From NCBI RefSeq assembly GCF_014822185.1, contig NZ_QVLR01000078.1, positions 52,386-116,385 of the forward strand: a DNA stretch of 64,000 bases. Direction: 5' to 3'. Positions within the stretch are counted from its first letter, which is position 1, and every line of letters starts with the position of its first letter. Below are positions 61,193-64,000 of this stretch, one piece after another. The notes below the pieces were generated by a model. That model did not search any database. It saw nothing but the letters and a program-made list of their open reading frames with translations, and was not told the origin of the DNA. A program made the position numbers and the translations under genes. The DNA is from Azoarcus sp. Aa7 (GTDB taxonomy: Bacteria; Pseudomonadota; Gammaproteobacteria; Burkholderiales; Rhodocyclaceae).

Positions 61193-61552
61193 TCAGTCGG
61201 CGCGCGCGCTTGCAGCGACGATCGCGATCTCCACGCGCCAGCCCGGGCGGGCGAGCCCCGCGACCTGCACGCAGGCGCGCGACGGGGCCGTGCCGGGGGG
61301 GAGCCAGGCGTCCCACACCGCGTTCATGGCGTCATAGTCGGCCAGGTCGGTGAGGTAGATCGTCGCCGACAGCAGGCGCTCGCGGCTGCTTCCGGCACGG
61401 GCCAGCAGCGTGTCGAGGCTCGCGAGGATCTCGCCGGTCTGTGTCGCGGCGTCGGCGTCCGCGGTGGCGGGCACCTCGACGATCCAGGCGGTGCCGTTGT
61501 GGATGACGATGTCGGAATAGCGGGCGGTGGTGCCCAGGCGCTGGATGGTCAT
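61193..61552 (-). CDS. RidA-family protein
   Basis: 119 residues from ATG 61552. DIVIHNGTAWIVEVPAT, TQTGEILASLDTLLARAGSS, LLSATIYLTDLADYDAMNAV and SRACVQVAGLARPGWRVEIA are the YjgF/RidA signatures, with the Arg needed for imine/enamine hydrolysis (SRACVQV). Trimeric, cytosolic, removes reactive 2-aminoacrylate-type intermediates. Next gene upstream ends 34 nt away. Confidence 0.9.
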   Translation of the reverse strand: MTIQRLGTTARYSDIVIHNGTAWIVEVPATADADAATQTGEILASLDTLLARAGSSRERLLSATIYLTDLADYDAMNAVWDAWLPPGTAPSRACVQVAGLARPGWRVEIAIVAASARAD

Positions 61553-61586
61553 GGGGAGTAGGAGGCTGGAGGCAGGGGGCAGGGGA

Positions 61587-62024
61587 TCAGGTGACGGAAA
61601 AGGCGATGAGCGCGTAGCGTAGCAGCTTGCCCGCACCCATCCACAGCAGGCAGGGCAGCCACGGCAGGCGCAGCCAGCCGGCGGCGCCGCACAGCGCGTC
61701 GCCGACGACGGGCGCCCAGGAGAGCAGCAGCACGGGTGCGCCATGACGGCGCACCCAGTCGAGGCGGGTGGTGTCGGCGCGCTGCGGCAGCAGGCGCGCA
61801 AGGCCCCAGGTGCTCATGCCGCCCAGCGTGTTGCCGAGCGTGGCGAGCGCCAGCGCGGGCACGAGCTGTTCGGGGCGCAGGCTCAGCACGCCGGCGAGCA
61901 CCAGCTCCGAGCCGCCGGGCAGCAGCGTCGCCGACAGGAAACTCGATACGAAGAGGGCGACCAGCCCGGCGTCGGGGCCGGGGTCGAGCAGCGAGAGGAA
62001 GCTCATCGGCGATGCCGCTCCCAT
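61587..62024 (-). CDS. YqaA-type DedA/VTT small membrane protein
   Basis: About 145 residues; start ATG 62024 is preferred because GGGAGCGGAG lies at the right distance; ATG 62006 is possible. VALFVSSFLSATLLPGGSEL, ALATLGNTLGGMSTWGLARL and APVVGDALCGAAGWLRLPWL belong to the VTT (DedA-like) fold. Role in membrane lipid homeostasis is inferred from the family. Confidence 0.82.
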   Translation of the reverse strand: MGAASPMSFLSLLDPGPDAGLVALFVSSFLSATLLPGGSELVLAGVLSLRPEQLVPALALATLGNTLGGMSTWGLARLLPQRADTTRLDWVRRHGAPVLLLSWAPVVGDALCGAAGWLRLPWLPCLLWMGAGKLLRYALIAFSVT

Positions 62025-62088
62025 ATCTCCGCTCCCGCGAGACCGCATCCCGTCGCGCCGGGCCTTGCATCCATTGCGGCCTGGCGCA

Positions 62089-62940
62089 TCAGACGATGTC
62101 GATGAACACCAGCTCGCGCTCGACCTCGTTCGCCGAGAAGCCGCAGCCGATGCGGCCGCTGCCTGCGAGCACGAGTTCGGCCCCCTTGATGCAGCTCTCG
62201 TTGCCGCTGTCGTCGGCGAGGAAGGTGCCGTTGGTGCTCTGGTCGATCAGCACGAAACCCTCGCGCCGGCGTTCGATGCGGGCATGCTGGCGCGACGCGC
62301 GCGGATCTGCGATCACGACGTCGTTGCCGAGCTCGCGTCCGAGCAGCACGACCGGGCGCGTTTCGTCCACGAACAGGGTGTTCTGGCCGTGGCGGATGCG
62401 CACGCGCTGCTCGATCCGTCTGTCGACCGGAACCGAGGCCGTGGTGGCGGGCTGGCGCGCCACCGCGAAGGCGGTCCAGCCCAGGCCGGCGAGCGCGGGA
62501 TTGCGCGAGGGCGAGGCGGCGACGAACTGGCGTCCGGTGGCCGACAGTTGCATCACGACGGCCTCGCTCGCGAGCGCGTGCCCCGGTTTGGCGGTTTCCG
62601 CCAGGCGCGTGGCGCCGAGTTCGGCGTCGTCGGCACCGGCGCCGCAGTGCAGGCCGACGCAGATCGTCATGCGCAGGCCGCGCAGCGGGGGCAGGCTCTG
62701 CACGCGGTCGAACATCTCGCAGGTGGAGAGCACGGCCTCGTCGCTGCGCGGAAATGTCGCGCAGACGCGGGCCGCGCCGCGCCGCTGCGCCGTGCCGCCG
62801 TTGGCTTCGATCGCGAGGTCGATGCGGTGCATGCAGCGCTCCAGCGCGCGCCGTGCCTCGGCAGCGTCGAGGGCGTCGGCGATACGGTCCGCGCCGGGTA
62901 TTTCGGCGACGAGGACGCAGACGTTGTTCGGCTGGGTCAT
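62089..62940 (-). CDS. FHA protein with N-terminal cyclase-like domain
   Basis: 283 residues from ATG 62940. Residues 1-165 look like a class III nucleotide cyclase homology domain (VCVLVAEIPGADRIADALD, GLRMTICVGLHCGAGADDAE), but the first metal Asp is replaced by Glu and the second is unclear, so it is probably not catalytic. Residues 195-280 are an FHA domain (VVLLGRELGNDVVIADPRAS, RQHARIERR, STNGTFL), which binds phosphothreonine. Signalling role likely. Confidence 0.78.
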   Translation of the reverse strand: MTQPNNVCVLVAEIPGADRIADALDAAEARRALERCMHRIDLAIEANGGTAQRRGAARVCATFPRSDEAVLSTCEMFDRVQSLPPLRGLRMTICVGLHCGAGADDAELGATRLAETAKPGHALASEAVVMQLSATGRQFVAASPSRNPALAGLGWTAFAVARQPATTASVPVDRRIEQRVRIRHGQNTLFVDETRPVVLLGRELGNDVVIADPRASRQHARIERRREGFVLIDQSTNGTFLADDSGNESCIKGAELVLAGSGRIGCGFSANEVERELVFIDIV

Positions 62941-63062
62941 GACCGGGGTTCCGTTGCTGTTGCGGGCCGGCGGGGGCAGCCGGGCGATGCCGAAGGGGAA
63001 ATCGCGGAGTCTGGAAATGATCGTCAAATGGTGCCGGCGACGCAAGCCGCCGGTATGAACGC

Positions 63063-64000
63063 TCAGTCCTCGTCCGTGAATTCACTCACGATGGGAATGA
63101 CACGGTTCTGCGACGGCAGCTCCGGGCGGTCGAAGGCGATGTCGCCCTCGGCGACCGGCGTGTCGCGCGTGAGATTGGGGAAATCGAACAGCGCACTGTC
63201 CGCGAGGTGCGAGGGCACGACCTGGCTCATCGCCGTCGCGATCGACTCGATGCGCCCGGGGAACTCGCGCCCCCAGCCCTGCAGCATGTTCTTGATCTGC
63301 TTTCTCTGCGCGTTCTCCTGCGAGCCGCACAGGTTGCACGGGATGATGGGGAAGTCCATCGTGCGCGCGAAGCGGGCGATGTCGTTCTCGGTGCAGTAGG
63401 CCAGCGGGCGGATCACGACGTGCTCGCCGTTGTCGCTGACGAGCTTGGGCGGCATGGATTTCAGCTTGCCGCCGAAGAACATGTTGAGGAACAGCGTCTC
63501 GATCATGTCGTCGCGGTGGTGGCCGAGCGCGATGCGCGTGGCGCCGATCTCCTTGGCGACGCGGTAGATGATGCCGCGACGCAGGCGCGAGCACAGCGAG
63601 CAGGTGGTCTTGCCCTCGGGGATCTTGTCCTTGACGATCGAGTAGGTGTCCTCGGTGACGATGCGATACTCGATGCCGATCGACTCGAAGTAGGCCGGCA
63701 GCACGTCGGCGGGAAAGCCGGGCTGCTTCTGGTCCAGGTTCATCGCGACGATGCGGAAGTCCACCGGCGCGCGCTCGCGCAGCGCCATCAGGCAGGACAA
63801 CAGCGTGTAGGAATCCTTGCCGCCCGACACGCACACCAGCACGGTGTCGCCTTCGCCGATCATGTTGAAGTCGGCGATCGCCTTGCCGACGCCGCGTTCG
63901 AGCTTCTTCTTCAGGCGCAGGAAGGTGTTGGAGAAACGGGTGTCGCCAGCGGCGGCGGCAAGGCGATCGCCGACTTCAACATGATCGGCGAAGGCGACAC
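63063..64000 (-). CDS. ttcA: tRNA 2-thiocytidine synthase TtcA (5' end disturbed at window edge)
   Basis: Thiolates C32 of certain tRNAs, using ATP and an Fe-S cluster. [12 protein letters not shown] is the PP-loop; the two CxxC pairs are [12 protein letters not shown] and [29 protein letters not shown] and [14 protein letters not shown] are typical. The real N-terminus extends upstream of Met 63863 ([20 protein letters not shown] reads in frame), but from 63957 outwards the sequence is an inverted copy of 63844-63887, so the true start is not in this window. Confidence 0.93.
   Translation of the reverse strand, partial: VAFADHVEVGDRLAAAAGDTRFSNTFLRLKKKLERGVGKAIADFNMIGEGDTVLVCVSGGKDSYTLLSCLMALRERAPVDFRIVAMNLDQKQPGFPADVLPAYFESIGIEYRIVTEDTYSIVKDKIPEGKTTCSLCSRLRRGIIYRVAKEIGATRIALGHHRDDMIETLFLNMFFGGKLKSMPPKLVSDNGEHVVIRPLAYCTENDIARFARTMDFPIIPCNLCGSQENAQRKQIKNMLQGWGREFPGRIESIATAMSQVVPSHLADSALFDFPNLTRDTPVAEGDIAFDRPELPSQNRVIPIVSEFTDED
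63844..64000. repeat. Perfect 44-nt inverted repeat reaching the last base of the window
   Basis: 63957-64000 is the exact reverse complement of 63844-63887, inside ttcA, with a 69-nt loop. Because it copies coding sequence and stops at the very end of the sequence, an assembly fold-back is more likely than a biological repeat. Confidence 0.85.

Overview
The window looks like chromosomal DNA of a high-GC betaproteobacterium, most likely Rhodocyclales (Azoarcus/Aromatoleum/Thauera-like). The reasons are the very GC-rich codon use, the housekeeping set (MetH, RF3, MurB, PyrE, XthA, Hpt, TtcA) and the betaproteobacterial-type conserved families (DUF1840, DUF3683 oxidoreductase, YqjD/E/K, PACE efflux pump). 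This placement is inference from gene content; no rRNA or tRNA gene is visible.

Layout. 1-22.5 kb is mainly housekeeping and envelope genes: metH (its first codons lie outside the window), a DedA-rhodanese fusion, a PRPP synthetase, an EF-hand protein, a NamZ-type muramidase, a TonB receptor coupled to a DOMON-like protein, TerC, RF3, a very large class A PBP, a FecR-like protein with a long R/Q/E tail, a PACE pump, MurB and a dihaem cytochrome c. 22.5-36.9 kb is a defence and accessory island. It holds an orphan Phd-like antitoxin, a mobile mystery protein A/B (HTH + Fic) pair enclosed by CRISPR-repeat relics, a CRISPR array with 21 perfect 37-nt repeats, a full type I-C set (cas3, cas5, cas8c with an internal cas11, cas7, cas4, cas1, cas2), an antisense toxin-antitoxin pair embedded between cas7 and cas4, a WYL regulator and a HEPN/MNT pair. 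37-64 kb returns to metabolism: an IclR-controlled flavin monooxygenase, MFS efflux, a spermidine-synthase-like fusion, purine and pyrimidine salvage/synthesis, an O-GlcNAc-transferase-like protein with a SEC-C tag, a molybdopterin oxidoreductase, a sirtuin, YefM/YoeB, an ABC exporter, a giant FAD/Fe-S oxidoreductase, RidA, an FHA protein and ttcA.

The most notable finding is between cas3 and cas5. On the plus strand, opposite to the cas genes, 32570-32607 is a degenerate CRISPR repeat that keeps the 12-nt crRNA 5'-handle. It is followed by a 34-nt pseudo-spacer and a strong GC hairpin. The first 22 nt of this pseudo-spacer match 32525-32546 at 18 positions, directly downstream of a TTC trinucleotide, the known type I-C PAM. 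Two of the four mismatches fall at positions 6 and 18, which are flipped out in Cascade R-loops. The matched site lies in the AT-rich promoter region that must drive the Cascade operon, whose first gene is a 44-residue single-TM microprotein ending 9 nt before cas5. This has the architecture of a CreR/CreA-type guide RNA by which Cascade represses its own promoter, or guards a membrane toxin, in a type I-C locus.

How it could work together (inference): cas3 is terminated separately by the hairpin; Cascade, loaded with the crRNA-like RNA, would occlude the overlapping divergent promoters at 32521-32549; loss or inhibition of Cascade would derepress the operon and the microprotein. Two toxin-type modules, one inside the operon and one in the array trailer, may further stabilise the locus. 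The last 44 bases of the window are a perfect inverted copy of an internal ttcA segment, which looks like an assembly fold-back at a contig end.
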